The notes beneath the pieces were generated by a model. It made no database searches and was not told the origin of the DNA. It saw only the letters and a list, made by a program, of their open reading frames with translations. Below are positions 42,018 through 52,032 of a DNA stretch of 64,000 bases, piece after piece (positions within the stretch are counted from its first letter, which is position 1; the number at the start of each line of letters is the position of its first letter). The stretch spans positions 1-64,000 of the forward strand of contig NZ_JAIRBA010000014.1 in assembly GCF_022008365.1 (NCBI RefSeq). The letters run 5' to 3'. The stretch comes from Aequorivita vitellina (GTDB lineage: Bacteria; Bacteroidota; Bacteroidia; Flavobacteriales; Flavobacteriaceae). The position numbers and the translations under genes were made by a program.

Positions 42018-44957
42018 TTAAACAGTGGTTAAAAGCGCATTTTTAAGAATGGTAACAGGGTGAAGTGCGTGTCTTTCCGTGCCGTCCAGAATTTGATGAC
42101 GACAACTCGTACCATTGGCCGAAATAATAGTGTCTTCAGAAGCTTTTCGCACGGCGGGAAATAGCTTCAACTCCCCTATTTTCATACTCACCTCATAATG
42201 CTCCTTTTCATATCCAAAACTTCCAGCCATTCCGCAACAGCCCGAAGTAATGATGGTTGGTTTGAAGTTTTTGGGAAGGTTTAAAATATCAAAAGTTACT
42301 TTTTGATTGCTGAGCGATTTTTGATGGCAATGCGAATGTATTTTTATATGTTTTTCTTCCGAAGTAAACTGTGCTGCTGAAATAGCGCCGTTTTGAATTT
42401 CAGCAGCCAGAAATTCTTCGATTAAAAATGTATTTTTTGAAATAGCTTCCGCCGAAGGTTTATCGTCTACCAACCGAAGATATTCATCCCGAAAAGATAG
42501 GATTGCCGAAGGTTCAATTCCGAGAAGCGGGACATTTTCAGAAACCTTTTCTTTTAAAAATGAAATGTTTTTGTTAGCCTCTACTTTTGCCTCTTCCAAA
42601 AACCCTTTAGAAAGCAGTGCGCGACCGCTATCCAATGTATCTATTACTTCTACTTTATAACCCAAACCAGTTAAAAGTATAAACGAATCCACTGCAATTT
42701 CTACATCCAAATAATTACTGAATTCGTCAACAAAAAGCAATACGTTTTTTAATCTATTTCTTTCAACTGAATAATTTTCAGTTAATTGACTATTAGGATT
42801 TTGCAATGTATTACTGAAACTCTTAATCGAAACTTTTGGCAACGTTCTATTTTGATGAACCCCTCCAATATTTTTTATAATTTTTGAGGTGAATCCATTC
42901 GTAAAAAACCAATTTGACAACTTTGGAAATTTTGAAGCCATTTTATTCAACTGTGTACTTTTTCCGAATAATTTATTCGAAAAAGAAGCTCCGTTTGCTT
43001 TGTTGTACTGATATAAGAATTCAGCTTTTGCAGTGCTTATATCAACATTGCTGGGGCATTCGCTGGCACAAGCTTTACAACTTATGCAGAGATCAAAAAC
43101 ATCTTTTAACTCCTTTGAATTGAATTTGTTAACCGCGTTATTATTCGTTAAAACCTCGCGTAAAGCGTTGGCACGTGCGCGGGTTGTATCCTTTTCATTT
43201 CTCGTGGCGTGGTAGCTGGGGCACATGGCACCCGCAGAATCTGCGGTTTTACGGCAATCGCCGCTTCCGTTACAACTTTCGGCCAAACGAAGGATGCCTT
43301 GATAATCCCCAAAATCCATTAGCGTTTTAATGTTGGGTTCCGCTCTATCGGTTACATAACGAAGCGATTCGTCCATTTTAAAGGCATTGACAATCTTTCC
43401 CGGATTGAAAATGTTTTGTGGGTCAAAAGCTGTTTTGATTCGTTTTAAAAGCTCGTAATTTTTATCACCAATCATTAAGGGAATAAACTCTGCCCTTACA
43501 ATTCCATCGCCGTGTTCACCGCTAAAGGATCCTTTATATTTTTTGCAAAGCATGGCAACGTCTGTTGTAATTTTTCGAAAATAATCAACACCTTCGCCTT
43601 CTTTCAAATTTAAAATAGGACGTAAATGCAACTCACCCGCACCGGCATGGGCGTAATACACCGCCTGCTGGTTATACTTTTTCATGATAGCAGAAAACTC
43701 TAAAATATATTTCGGCAAATCTTCCAAAGCCACGGCTGTGTCTTCAATACATGCGACAGCTTTTTTATCGCCAACCATATTTCCGAGCAAACCTAAGCCT
43801 GCTTTTCGCAGTTCCAATGCCATATTAATTTCTTCGCCTCTTAAAATTGGACTGTGGTAATTATAGTTGGAAATTTCCAAAGATTTAAGCAAATTTTCAA
43901 TTTGAATGTTTAAATCTGCTTCAGTGTTACTTTTTAACTCTAAAAGTAAAATTGCTTTTGGATTGCCTTCCACAAAAAAGCGATACGGCTCGTAAGTCTT
44001 GCTTTTTTTGGTACAATCTAAAATTACGTCGTCCATCATTTCGCAGGTGTGCAAATTGTGTTGCATTGCCACAACCACGTCGTTTAAGCAGGCTTCAAGC
44101 GAATTGTAATGGGTGGCAACCATTGCGGTAAATTGTGGCGGCAACGGGTCTAATTGTAAGGTAATTTCAGTAGTAAAAGCAAGGGTTCCTTCACTTCCGC
44201 AGAGTAATTCGCAAAGATTTATTTCTTTGTTGAATTCGCTAAAAACATTGGTGTTAATTAAACTATCAACCGCATAACCCGTGTTTCTCCGGTGAATTTC
44301 AGGTTTTGGAAATTCGTTCCAGATTTCCTTTTGCGTTTCTTCGGAAATCAATTCATTATAAAGCGTTTTATAAATATTTCCTTCAAAAGAATTCAATTTC
44401 GTTTTCTGTAGAAAGTTTTCTTTTGAAATTTTTTCAAAAACCACTTCTTCGCCGTTGGTAAGAATTGTTTTCAATTTTAAAACCTTATCACGCGTTACGC
44501 CATATTGAATGGAAGTTGTGCCACTACTGTTATTGCCCACCATTCCACCGATCATACAGCGATTGCTCGTTGAAGTGTTTGGCCCAAAAAAAAGATTGAA
44601 AGGCTTCAAGTAAGCGTTTAATTCATCACGAATTACACCCGGTTGCAGTGTTACCGTTCGGTTTTCGGTATCGACCGATAATATTTTGGTGAAGTGTTTT
44701 GAAACATCAACAATTATTCCGTCACCAACGCATTGTCCCGCCAGGGAAGTGCCAGCTGCACGAGGAATGAGTGATGTGTTATTTTTTGAGGCAAACTGAA
44801 TAAGTTGCTTAATTGCCTCGCTATTTTTGGGGTATGCAACCGCTAACGGTACTTTTCGATACACGGATGCATCTGTGGCGTAAATTGCGGTGTGTAGGGC
44901 ATCGGAAAAAAAATCGCCTTTGAAATTTTCCTTAAATTCCTCTAATGTTTTTTTCAT
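42018..44957 (-). CDS. FAD/Fe-S D-2-hydroxyacid dehydrogenase (YdiJ-like)
   Basis: A 979-residue fusion of a GlcD-like FAD domain and GlcF-like iron-sulfur part. The FAD region has IPRAAGTSLAGQCVGDGIIV and MIGGMVGNNSSGTTSIQYG, and the oxidase C-terminal part ends FDPQNIFNPGKIV near 545. Cysteine motifs follow: DLCISCKACASECPSNVD for a 4Fe-4S cluster, then the CCG-type SHCHQKS and CCGMAGSFGYE near the end. Escherichia coli YdiJ (about 1018 residues) has the same order. It probably oxidises a D-2-hydroxyacid such as D-lactate or D-2-hydroxyglutarate. The ATG at 44957 fits the family start (MKKTLEEFKENF). Confidence 0.93.
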   Translation of the reverse strand: MKKTLEEFKENFKGDFFSDALHTAIYATDASVYRKVPLAVAYPKNSEAIKQLIQFASKNNTSLIPRAAGTSLAGQCVGDGIIVDVSKHFTKILSVDTENRTVTLQPGVIRDELNAYLKPFNLFFGPNTSTSNRCMIGGMVGNNSSGTTSIQYGVTRDKVLKLKTILTNGEEVVFEKISKENFLQKTKLNSFEGNIYKTLYNELISEETQKEIWNEFPKPEIHRRNTGYAVDSLINTNVFSEFNKEINLCELLCGSEGTLAFTTEITLQLDPLPPQFTAMVATHYNSLEACLNDVVVAMQHNLHTCEMMDDVILDCTKKSKTYEPYRFFVEGNPKAILLLELKSNTEADLNIQIENLLKSLEISNYNYHSPILRGEEINMALELRKAGLGLLGNMVGDKKAVACIEDTAVALEDLPKYILEFSAIMKKYNQQAVYYAHAGAGELHLRPILNLKEGEGVDYFRKITTDVAMLCKKYKGSFSGEHGDGIVRAEFIPLMIGDKNYELLKRIKTAFDPQNIFNPGKIVNAFKMDESLRYVTDRAEPNIKTLMDFGDYQGILRLAESCNGSGDCRKTADSAGAMCPSYHATRNEKDTTRARANALREVLTNNNAVNKFNSKELKDVFDLCISCKACASECPSNVDISTAKAEFLYQYNKANGASFSNKLFGKSTQLNKMASKFPKLSNWFFTNGFTSKIIKNIGGVHQNRTLPKVSIKSFSNTLQNPNSQLTENYSVERNRLKNVLLFVDEFSNYLDVEIAVDSFILLTGLGYKVEVIDTLDSGRALLSKGFLEEAKVEANKNISFLKEKVSENVPLLGIEPSAILSFRDEYLRLVDDKPSAEAISKNTFLIEEFLAAEIQNGAISAAQFTSEEKHIKIHSHCHQKSLSNQKVTFDILNLPKNFKPTIITSGCCGMAGSFGYEKEHYEVSMKIGELKLFPAVRKASEDTIISANGTSCRHQILDGTERHALHPVTILKNALLTTV

Positions 44958-45090
44958 AGTAGCTACTGTAAATGTAAAAAATTTCATTAACATTTTTTTC
45001 TAAAATATGGTATATAGATTGGCATTGCTTTAACTAGAAGCTAATGTTAATACCGGTAATTTTACGCTATTAATAACTAAAACTCAAATC

Positions 45091-45591
45091 ATGAAAAAAG
45101 TCATTTTTTTATTTACCATCATCTCTGCGCTCACTTGGCAGGCAAATGCGCAGGAAATTTCTGAAAATGCAATCGGACTTCGTTTTGGCGAAAGTGATGG
45201 TTTTGGTCCTGAAATAAATTATCAAAGACATCTTGGCGATAATAACAGACTAGAGCTAGGACTTGCTTTTCATAGCGAGAAGCACTGGAATGCAATAAAA
45301 CTTCTTGGAATCTACCAATGGGTTTGGAATATTGATGGTGGATTTAACTGGTACGCTGGCCCTGGAGCCGGTTTAGGACTTGTGAGTTATGATACAAAAG
45401 ACAAAGATTATCCTTTTGATGATAGATATGACGACTCCGAAGCATTTGCTTTTATTACGGGCGATATAGGTATAGAATACAACTTTGATATACCTTTAAT
45501 GCTTTCCTTGGATATGCGACCGCAATTTAATTTAGGATATAGAGACAACGTTAGTTTTGATATTGGGTTAAGTGCCCGTTATCAGTTTTAA
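45091..45591 (+). CDS. Outer-membrane beta-barrel protein
   Basis: A 166-residue protein with a signal peptide (about 1-20, ending ANAQ). Alternating strands follow (AIGLRFGESDGFGPEINYQR, LELGLAFHS, NWYAGPGAGLG) and the last strand ends in SARYQF, the terminal aromatic needed for barrel assembly. The size fits an eight-stranded barrel. No substrate is implied. It is followed by two hairpins that should end its transcript. Confidence 0.85.
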   Translation: MKKVIFLFTIISALTWQANAQEISENAIGLRFGESDGFGPEINYQRHLGDNNRLELGLAFHSEKHWNAIKLLGIYQWVWNIDGGFNWYAGPGAGLGLVSYDTKDKDYPFDDRYDDSEAFAFITGDIGIEYNFDIPLMLSLDMRPQFNLGYRDNVSFDIGLSARYQF

Positions 45592-45621
45592 ATAGCTGAA
45601 AAATACATCTTTATTACAACA

Positions 45622-45656
45622 AATGCTCCATAATTTTATGGGGCATTTTCCTTTTA
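45622..45656 (+). terminator. Terminator of the beta-barrel gene
   Basis: AATGCTCCATAA pairs with TTATGGGGCATT (12 bp with one T-G pair) around a two-base loop, then TTCCTTTT. It lies 31 bases after the stop. Confidence 0.75.
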
Positions 45657-45658
45657 AA

Positions 45659-45680
45659 AAAACAGGGTTTTTCCTGTTTT
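45659..45680. terminator. Second hairpin after the beta-barrel gene
   Basis: AAAACAGG and CCTGTTTT form a perfect 8-bp stem around GTTTTT. With A and T runs on both sides it could terminate in either direction and backs up the hairpin at 45622. Confidence 0.55.
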
Positions 45681-45740
45681 CTAAACAAAAAATTTTATGC
45701 AATTTTATATAATTTAGTATAATCTGCAAAAATATATACC

Positions 45741-47195
45741 ATGGACAAGCATTACGTAGACGTACATTGCCATCCCTCACTAAAGCCCTTTAGCAAAAGT
45801 TTTAAGTATAAACCAAGAAAACAGAATGATATTGACCCAAATAGAAAAAACTCTATTTGGCATTACAGCCCTCCAAACTTTTTGGAAAAGTTGGTTAACC
45901 GACTTGTTACCCTCACAAAATTTACGCAAACAGATTTAACCGCACTTGCAAAATCCAAAGCAAAAGTGGTGATTGTGTCACTTTATCCGTTCGAGAAACA
46001 TTTTTTTGGAAAAGAAATAATTGGAATAAAAGGCGTGACCGATGTTTTGGTTAATCTTGCCGCCAGCATTAGTCAAGCGCGGATGGATTACATTAGAAGT
46101 AATAATGATTATTTTGCCGATTTGGTAGATGAGTATAAATACTATCAACAACTCCACAATCAAGTTGAAAAAATAGACGGAAAAATCTACACCTACCGAT
46201 TGGTACGTAATTATCAAGAAATTCAACAAAACTTTTCTCAAGAAACAGATTCCAAAAAAATAATAAACATTATTCTAACTATTGAAGGAGGCCATAGCTT
46301 TAATACGGGTTTAGATATGAATAAAGATATGGCGAGTAGAACCGAAGTACTTGGTAATGTTAATGCTATTAAAGACTGGAAATACCGCCCTATGTTTATT
46401 ACACTGGCGCATCATTTTTACAATGAACTCTCTGGTCATGCCAGTAGTATTTCTATAGGAATATTAAAGAAAAACCAAAGTCGCGGCTTAAATACAGGGA
46501 TCACAGAATTGGGTGAAGAAGTAATTGATTTGTTACTCGATAACACCGATAATAAACGAATTCCGATAGATATAAAACATTTAAGCACAGCATCCCGGGA
46601 AGCATATTACAACATTCTAGACACAAAATACAGCAATGAAAATATACCTATAATTGCCAGCCACGGCGCTTGTAACGGGAAACATTCAATTGCATTATAT
46701 AATAAAACCGGCATTGGCAAACACGAAGATTGGTTCTGCAACATTGATATTAATTTTTATGACGACGAATTGATACGAATTGCGCGCAGCAACGGTATTT
46801 TTGGAATTCAATTAGACGAACGGCGCATTGGCAGTAATAAAGCAATTAATGAAAGCAAAATATATTTTCCAAACAAACGCAAACAATTGCGAAAAAAGGC
46901 TCTTTTAGTTTGGCGACAAGTATTACATATAGCGCAAGTACTGGACAATAAAGGGCTGTTTTGCTGGGGAATACAATCTATAGGAAGCGATTTTGACGGA
47001 ATTGTCAATCCAACAAACGGGTTGTGGACTGCCGAAAACATGAAGGATTTAGCCGAAGAAATGTTAAACCACGCCAACGATTATCTTTCAACAAATTTAA
47101 ACAAGCTAAAAAATTTCAATAGAATTAGCGGTGAAAGCATTGTAGAACGCGTAATGCACGGAAACGCCATGGATTTTATTGAAAGAAATTACTAA
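45741..47195 (+). CDS. M19-like (membrane dipeptidase family) metallohydrolase
   Basis: A 484-residue amidohydrolase-fold protein. VDVHCHPSLKPF at the N-terminus supplies the HxH metal site, LTIEGGHSF near 178 the bridging glutamate and FITLALAHHFYNELSGHA-type text near 215 further histidines. IIASHGACNGKHSI near 310 and SIGSDFDGIVNPTNG near 420 match the dipeptidase signature containing the conserved Asp. The usual renal dipeptidase is about 350-400 residues, so this is a longer variant with insertions. No signal peptide is visible. Dipeptide cleavage is likely but not proven. Confidence 0.85.
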   Translation: MDKHYVDVHCHPSLKPFSKSFKYKPRKQNDIDPNRKNSIWHYSPPNFLEKLVNRLVTLTKFTQTDLTALAKSKAKVVIVSLYPFEKHFFGKEIIGIKGVTDVLVNLAASISQARMDYIRSNNDYFADLVDEYKYYQQLHNQVEKIDGKIYTYRLVRNYQEIQQNFSQETDSKKIINIILTIEGGHSFNTGLDMNKDMASRTEVLGNVNAIKDWKYRPMFITLAHHFYNELSGHASSISIGILKKNQSRGLNTGITELGEEVIDLLLDNTDNKRIPIDIKHLSTASREAYYNILDTKYSNENIPIIASHGACNGKHSIALYNKTGIGKHEDWFCNIDINFYDDELIRIARSNGIFGIQLDERRIGSNKAINESKIYFPNKRKQLRKKALLVWRQVLHIAQVLDNKGLFCWGIQSIGSDFDGIVNPTNGLWTAENMKDLAEEMLNHANDYLSTNLNKLKNFNRISGESIVERVMHGNAMDFIERNY

Positions 47196-47253
47196 TAAGA
47201 AAAAATTCTTCGTGTTGAAATGTTTATTATAAATTGAAAAATCTAGACAAAAT

Positions 47254-48390
47254 CTAGTCACCATTTTTTCGAAGAATAGCGTCTTTATAGAGTTTTTCAT
47301 ACAAAGGCACTATTTTTTTTGTATCGTAAATCATGGCAGATTCTATTGCTTGTTTTTTGAATCTTGCTAATGTTTCATCAGATTCTAATATTTTTAAAGC
47401 ATTTTCTGCCATCTCTGCTACATTGCCTACTTCACTTAAAAATCCACTCACACCTTCAATATTCACTTCGGGTAAGCCGCCAGTATTGCTCGAAATTACC
47501 GGTACACCACAGGCCATTGCTTCTAGAGCTGCAAGCCCAAAACTTTCTTTTTCAGAAGGAAGCAGAAAAAGATCGGTAAAACATAAAATTTTATCTACTT
47601 CGTTACTATTTCCTACAAATAAAACTTTTTCTTCAATGCCTTTTTCTACACACAGGTTTTCACAAGCTTCTCGTTCGGGACCTTCGCCTACAACAATTAA
47701 TTTTGCAGGAATACGTTGTTGAATACGATCAAAAATTTCAATTACATCTTTTACTCGTTTTACAGGTCGCAGATTACTTACGTGAGTTATAATACGTTCA
47801 TCTGGCTCGGCCATCAAATCGCGCTGACACTCGGTAAACGGATTTATTTTCTTCGGAATATCAATAAAATTAGGAACAACGTGAATTTCCTTTTTAATAT
47901 CGAAAAGATGTAGGGTATCTTCCTTTAAACTCTTTGAAACTGAAGTTACCACATCGCTGTTATTAATACTAAAAGTAACGGCGGGTTTATAAAAAGGATG
48001 ATTACCTACCAGAGTAATGTCTGTGCCGTGCAGGGTTGTAACCATTGGAATATGAATGTTTTCTTCTGCTAGCATTTTTTGCGCCATATATCCGGCATAA
48101 GCGTGTGGAATTGCGTAATGCACATGAAGCAGCTCTATTTTATGCAACTTCACCATATCTACCAATTTACTGGAAAGCGCAAGTTCATACGGTTGATAGT
48201 GAAAAAGCGGATAAACTGGTACCGAAACTTCGTGAAAATGTATGTTTTTTGAAAGCAATTCAAGTCGAACAGGTTGTTTGTATGTTATAAAATGGATTTC
48301 ATGACCGTGTTCGGCAAGCGACAAACCCAATTCTGTGGCCACTACCCCACTCCCACCAAAGGTTGGGTAACATACTATTGCAATTTTCAT
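47254..48390 (-). CDS. bshA: BshA: N-acetyl-alpha-D-glucosaminyl L-malate synthase
   Basis: A GT4 glycosyltransferase of 378 residues that joins UDP-GlcNAc to L-malate, the first step of bacillithiol synthesis. The start MKIAIVCYPTFGGSGVVATE is near-identical to known BshA N-termini. THVSNLRPVKRVKDVIEI and LPSEKESFGLAALEAMACG, with its E-x7-E motif, bind the nucleotide sugar. bshB and bshC are not in the window. I start at the ATG at 48390, which matches the family start exactly. Confidence 0.96.
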   Translation of the reverse strand: MKIAIVCYPTFGGSGVVATELGLSLAEHGHEIHFITYKQPVRLELLSKNIHFHEVSVPVYPLFHYQPYELALSSKLVDMVKLHKIELLHVHYAIPHAYAGYMAQKMLAEENIHIPMVTTLHGTDITLVGNHPFYKPAVTFSINNSDVVTSVSKSLKEDTLHLFDIKKEIHVVPNFIDIPKKINPFTECQRDLMAEPDERIITHVSNLRPVKRVKDVIEIFDRIQQRIPAKLIVVGEGPEREACENLCVEKGIEEKVLFVGNSNEVDKILCFTDLFLLPSEKESFGLAALEAMACGVPVISSNTGGLPEVNIEGVSGFLSEVGNVAEMAENALKILESDETLARFKKQAIESAMIYDTKKIVPLYEKLYKDAILRKNGD

Positions 48391-48537
48391 ATTATATTTT
48401 TTTGAAGCACGAACCACAATAGCTTCGGCTAAAATTAAAATTAGTTTTCTTTATAAAAACAATGACAGGTAATGGTTTTATTTACTGTAATTTTTCTGCA
48501 GTCGTAACGCTCTTCACACTTATATTGAAGATTACTT

Positions 48538-51456
48538 TTAATAATCAATTGCCTCATAAATGGCCTCTTGAATTTTACTGCGCAAATCGCTTCTAATTAA
48601 CTTTCGGTTTTCCGAATCGGGAAACGTTCGGTTAGATAAAAACACATAAACAATTTCTTCCTCCGGATCTGCCCAAGCTAAGGTACCGGTAAAACCGCTG
48701 TGCCCAAAACTTGTCATAGACACGCAACCGCACGTTGGCCCCGAAGTACCAAGCTGTGGCTTGTCAAAGCCTACACCTCTTCGTACATTTTTATCGCAAT
48801 AATAACAGGTATTAAAAAGATCTAAAATATCTGGATTAAAATAGCGTGTGCCGCCGTAAAAACCTTTCCAAAGATACATCTGCATTATTTTGGCCACATC
48901 ATTAGAATTACTGAACAAACCCGCATGACCACTAACACCGCCAAGCATCGCTGCCCCTTGGTCGTGAACATAGCCTTGAACTTTCTGATTTCTAAAAATA
49001 TTGTCCTGTTCCGTGGGTGGAATATTGTCTTTTGAAAATTTAGACAATGGCAAATAGGTGGTATAATTTGCACCCAAAGACTGATAAATTTTTTCTTGCA
49101 CTACAAACTCCATTGGTTTGCCAAACTTTTGCTCAAAGTATTTTTTTAGAATATAATAAGGCAAATCACTGTATTTATATTCTAATCTGGAATATAGTTC
49201 GCTTTCGCGAATTGTTTTATAAATAGTATCCATATAATCTCTGCGCATATAAAGATTTTCTGCTACTTGCACATTAAAATCCTTAGCCGGAACATCTGAA
49301 TAATATTTTGAAGAAACCCCGGTTTTAGCCTCATTTAAAGTGTATCGATAAAACGGAATCCACGCTTTTAGCCGGGCATAGTGCGAAAGCATTTGTTTTA
49401 AAGTAATGTTGGCTTTGTTTGAGTTTTTATACTCGGGAAGCATTTCGGAAAGCTTGGTATTTATGCTCAACTCTTTTTTGTCTACAAGCTGCATAACAAG
49501 CGGCAACGATGCCAGAATTTTTGTGAGTGAAGCCAAATCATACATAGTGGTATCCGCTACCGCAATTTTCTTGTTGTATTCGTGATATCCAAAATTCTTT
49601 TGATAGATAACCTTCCCTTTGCGAGCAACTAAAACCTGCGCCCCGGGAAACATATCTTGGCGCATCCCCAAGTTAACCAGCGAATCTATTTTTTTTAATT
49701 TATAACTGTTAACCCCTACGCTTTCAGGAGTTCCGTATTGCAGTCTTCGCAACGATTTTGTTTTAAAACTTGTGTTTAATGGAAAGTCTTCGCCCAAAGA
49801 AACGGGAAGTTTTCCTTTTGCTTCTCGCGCTCCAAAAATAAGTTGCGCAGAAAGTTTCTGGGAAATTTCACTGTTTTGATAAGACATAATTATTCCTTCA
49901 AAATTGGCAGTGGTTTTTAAATCCAGCATAGCATACGGTCTTGCAAAAACATCTAAAATTACCGTATTTGTTCGGGCAATTTCATAAAGCCATACAATTT
50001 CGTTTTGTGAAAACTCAAATTTTTTCCAAGGATTGTCATTACTTTTATGAAAACCGATAATTACGTAATTGTAATGCTTTAGTTTTTCAATATAATCGTG
50101 GAGACTGTTCGCTTTTACCCAATCTACTTCGGCATATTTCTTTAATTCATTTAGAAAAACTTCACCCGAATCGTCTCCAAAATTTATGTACGCAATCTTT
50201 TTCTGTTGAAGCTCTTTTATAGGAAGAATTGCACGCTTATTCTTTATTACCGTGAGCGCATTGTCCATCGCTTCTTCGTACAGTGCATCGTCGTTCACCG
50301 AATTTAAATCTTCAAACAAATAATTTGTATTTACAGGCTTGTAATTATATAGCCCAACTTTATATTTTGCATAAAGAATTTTCTTTACAGAATAAGCCAA
50401 ACGCTTTTCAGTTATTACTTCTTCATTATAGGCATTTACAAGAAACTCCATTGCTTTTGGCACGTCTTCGGGAATCAACAGCACATCGTTTCCGGCTAAG
50501 AAGGCAGCGAGTTCTATTTCGCCAGGATTTTTGAAATTTGAAGCTCCTTTCATATTTAACGCATCTGTAAAAATGAGACCGTTGAAGCCGAGTTCGCCTT
50601 TAAGAAGATCTGTTACAATTTTAGAAGAAAGGGAAGACGGATAATTCATTTGAATTTCCAAAGCAGGAACGTTCAAGTGCGCCACCATTACGCTATTAAG
50701 CCCTTCACTTATCAATTTTTTATAGGGGTAAAGTTCTAAAGAATCAATGCGTTCTCGCGAAAAATCGATTGTTGGAAGGGTTTTGTGGCTATCCATATCT
50801 GTATCGCCGTGACCGGGAAAATGCTTTGCGCTCCCCATAATACCAGCGCTTTGCATTCCTTTCATAAAAGCAAGCGCTTTTTCGGTGACGTTTTCTTTAT
50901 CTTCGCCAAAAGAACGGTTCCCAATAATTGGGTTTTTTGGGTTGGTATTTATATCTACTACTGGCGCAAAATTAATGTGAACACCCAACCGTTTGGATTG
51001 TTCGCCAATTCTACGACCAATTTTTTCAACAATATTATTGTCGGTAATGGCGCCCAAAGTCATATTCCACGGAAAAGCATAAGTAGAATCTAATCGCATT
51101 GCCAATCCCCATTCGGCGTCCATTCCAATCATTAATGGGACTTTCGCGAGATCTTGAAATTCGTTGTTCAGCTTAGCTTGACGTACGGGACCACCTTTTG
51201 AAAAAATAACACCACCAATATGGTAATTGGTAATTAAGTCTTTGATTTTATCGGTCTTTGATTTAGGGTCGCTCGAAAATATATCGACCATAAAAAGTTG
51301 GCCCATTTTTTCTTCCAAAGTCATATTGTCGAAAATACTATCTACCCATTTTTTCTGATTTTGAAAATCCTTTTTAACTATTAACGGATTTCTATCCTGC
51401 GAAAAAGCTGTAAAAGCTAGCGATACAAAAACATATGTGAGCACTAAATTTTTCAT
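48538..51456 (-). CDS. GH3 beta-N-acetylglucosaminidase fused to a serine beta-lactamase-like domain
   Basis: A 972-residue secreted protein with a signal peptide (about 1-20, ending AFSQ). The GH3 part (about 30-370) is NagZ-like: GNRSFGEDKENV, KHFPGHGDTDMDSHKTLP (catalytic His-Asp region) and FNGLIFTDALNMKG. A middle domain (about 400-590) follows. The C-terminal beta-lactamase/penicillin-binding-like part (about 600-972) has the catalytic S643 in DLASLTKIL and YSDLPYYILKKYFEQ as the Y-x-N-like region. It should act on peptidoglycan fragments in the periplasm. The ATG at 51456 is preferred to an upstream TTG. Confidence 0.92.
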   Translation of the reverse strand: MKNLVLTYVFVSLAFTAFSQDRNPLIVKKDFQNQKKWVDSIFDNMTLEEKMGQLFMVDIFSSDPKSKTDKIKDLITNYHIGGVIFSKGGPVRQAKLNNEFQDLAKVPLMIGMDAEWGLAMRLDSTYAFPWNMTLGAITDNNIVEKIGRRIGEQSKRLGVHINFAPVVDINTNPKNPIIGNRSFGEDKENVTEKALAFMKGMQSAGIMGSAKHFPGHGDTDMDSHKTLPTIDFSRERIDSLELYPYKKLISEGLNSVMVAHLNVPALEIQMNYPSSLSSKIVTDLLKGELGFNGLIFTDALNMKGASNFKNPGEIELAAFLAGNDVLLIPEDVPKAMEFLVNAYNEEVITEKRLAYSVKKILYAKYKVGLYNYKPVNTNYLFEDLNSVNDDALYEEAMDNALTVIKNKRAILPIKELQQKKIAYINFGDDSGEVFLNELKKYAEVDWVKANSLHDYIEKLKHYNYVIIGFHKSNDNPWKKFEFSQNEIVWLYEIARTNTVILDVFARPYAMLDLKTTANFEGIIMSYQNSEISQKLSAQLIFGAREAKGKLPVSLGEDFPLNTSFKTKSLRRLQYGTPESVGVNSYKLKKIDSLVNLGMRQDMFPGAQVLVARKGKVIYQKNFGYHEYNKKIAVADTTMYDLASLTKILASLPLVMQLVDKKELSINTKLSEMLPEYKNSNKANITLKQMLSHYARLKAWIPFYRYTLNEAKTGVSSKYYSDVPAKDFNVQVAENLYMRRDYMDTIYKTIRESELYSRLEYKYSDLPYYILKKYFEQKFGKPMEFVVQEKIYQSLGANYTTYLPLSKFSKDNIPPTEQDNIFRNQKVQGYVHDQGAAMLGGVSGHAGLFSNSNDVAKIMQMYLWKGFYGGTRYFNPDILDLFNTCYYCDKNVRRGVGFDKPQLGTSGPTCGCVSMTSFGHSGFTGTLAWADPEEEIVYVFLSNRTFPDSENRKLIRSDLRSKIQEAIYEAIDY

Positions 51457-51470
51457 AAACAAATAGCTTT

Positions 51471-51956
51471 TTACGATAAAAATCTATTGTGCCAGCTTTC
51501 GTGTGCGGGTACTTCCCAATTTTCAAGGTATTCGGCTTTCGTATTTACCAAATTATTGAAAACAACCGTGTTTTTTGAAACAGATTTGTCTTTTGCCATT
51601 TTTCTGAAATCGGCCAAGGGTTTGTATGCAATATATTCTCCCGAATAAAAAGTCACGTTCATTTTGTCGAGAAAATCTACATCAAATTTTTCTTGAAGTG
51701 ATTGTATAAAATGTACCGAAGCATCAATGCTACAGCCCGATGCCGAAGCATTTGCTTGGTTTAAGCCAATTACAATAAACCGGTTGTATTTTATTTCTAA
51801 TGCAGCCTCAAGCTCAGCACCATGGGCAGTCCATTTGGTTAAAAAATCGTTTGTGAGTTCGGTAATTTCAGCAACTTCAGCGTCGCTCAATTTTCTATTG
51901 GCCTGATAAATCCATACTCTGGAATCATCTGGCAGGTTTTTAAATTCTGTAAGCAT
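51471..51956 (-). CDS. Conserved flavobacterial protein of unknown function
   Basis: A 161-residue soluble protein: DDSRVWIYQANRKLSDAEVAE, then FLTKWTAHGAELEAALEIKY, a GCSIDASVHFIQSLQEKF helix and the C-terminal ENWEVPAHESWHNRFL. Homologues in flavobacteria are often labelled ABC transporter ATPase, but there is no Walker motif here, so that label is unsupported. It starts 72 bases after the Fe-S protein gene and ends 14 bases before the GH3 fusion on the same strand. Confidence 0.8.
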   Translation of the reverse strand: MLTEFKNLPDDSRVWIYQANRKLSDAEVAEITELTNDFLTKWTAHGAELEAALEIKYNRFIVIGLNQANASASGCSIDASVHFIQSLQEKFDVDFLDKMNVTFYSGEYIAYKPLADFRKMAKDKSVSKNTVVFNNLVNTKAEYLENWEVPAHESWHNRFLS

Positions 51957-51988
51957 TTTGGAATTTTCTTTCTAGTTCATTAGCCCAA

Positions 51989-52032
51989 CGAGGAACCCGT
52001 CACGGTGGGAATACCTCGCAGGTTTTTTTTAT
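51989..52032. repeat. GC-rich inverted repeat with T run
   Basis: CGAGG (51989-51993) and CCTCG (52014-52018) enclose a smaller CCC/GGG pairing and are followed on the + strand by GCAGG and eight T. It resembles dispersed intergenic repeats of flavobacteria. Being on the opposite sense to the neighbouring genes, it is not a convincing terminator. Confidence 0.35.

Noticed and set aside
51471-51956. Calling this protein an ABC transporter ATPase
   Set aside because: No Walker A, Walker B or ABC signature is present in the 161 residues.
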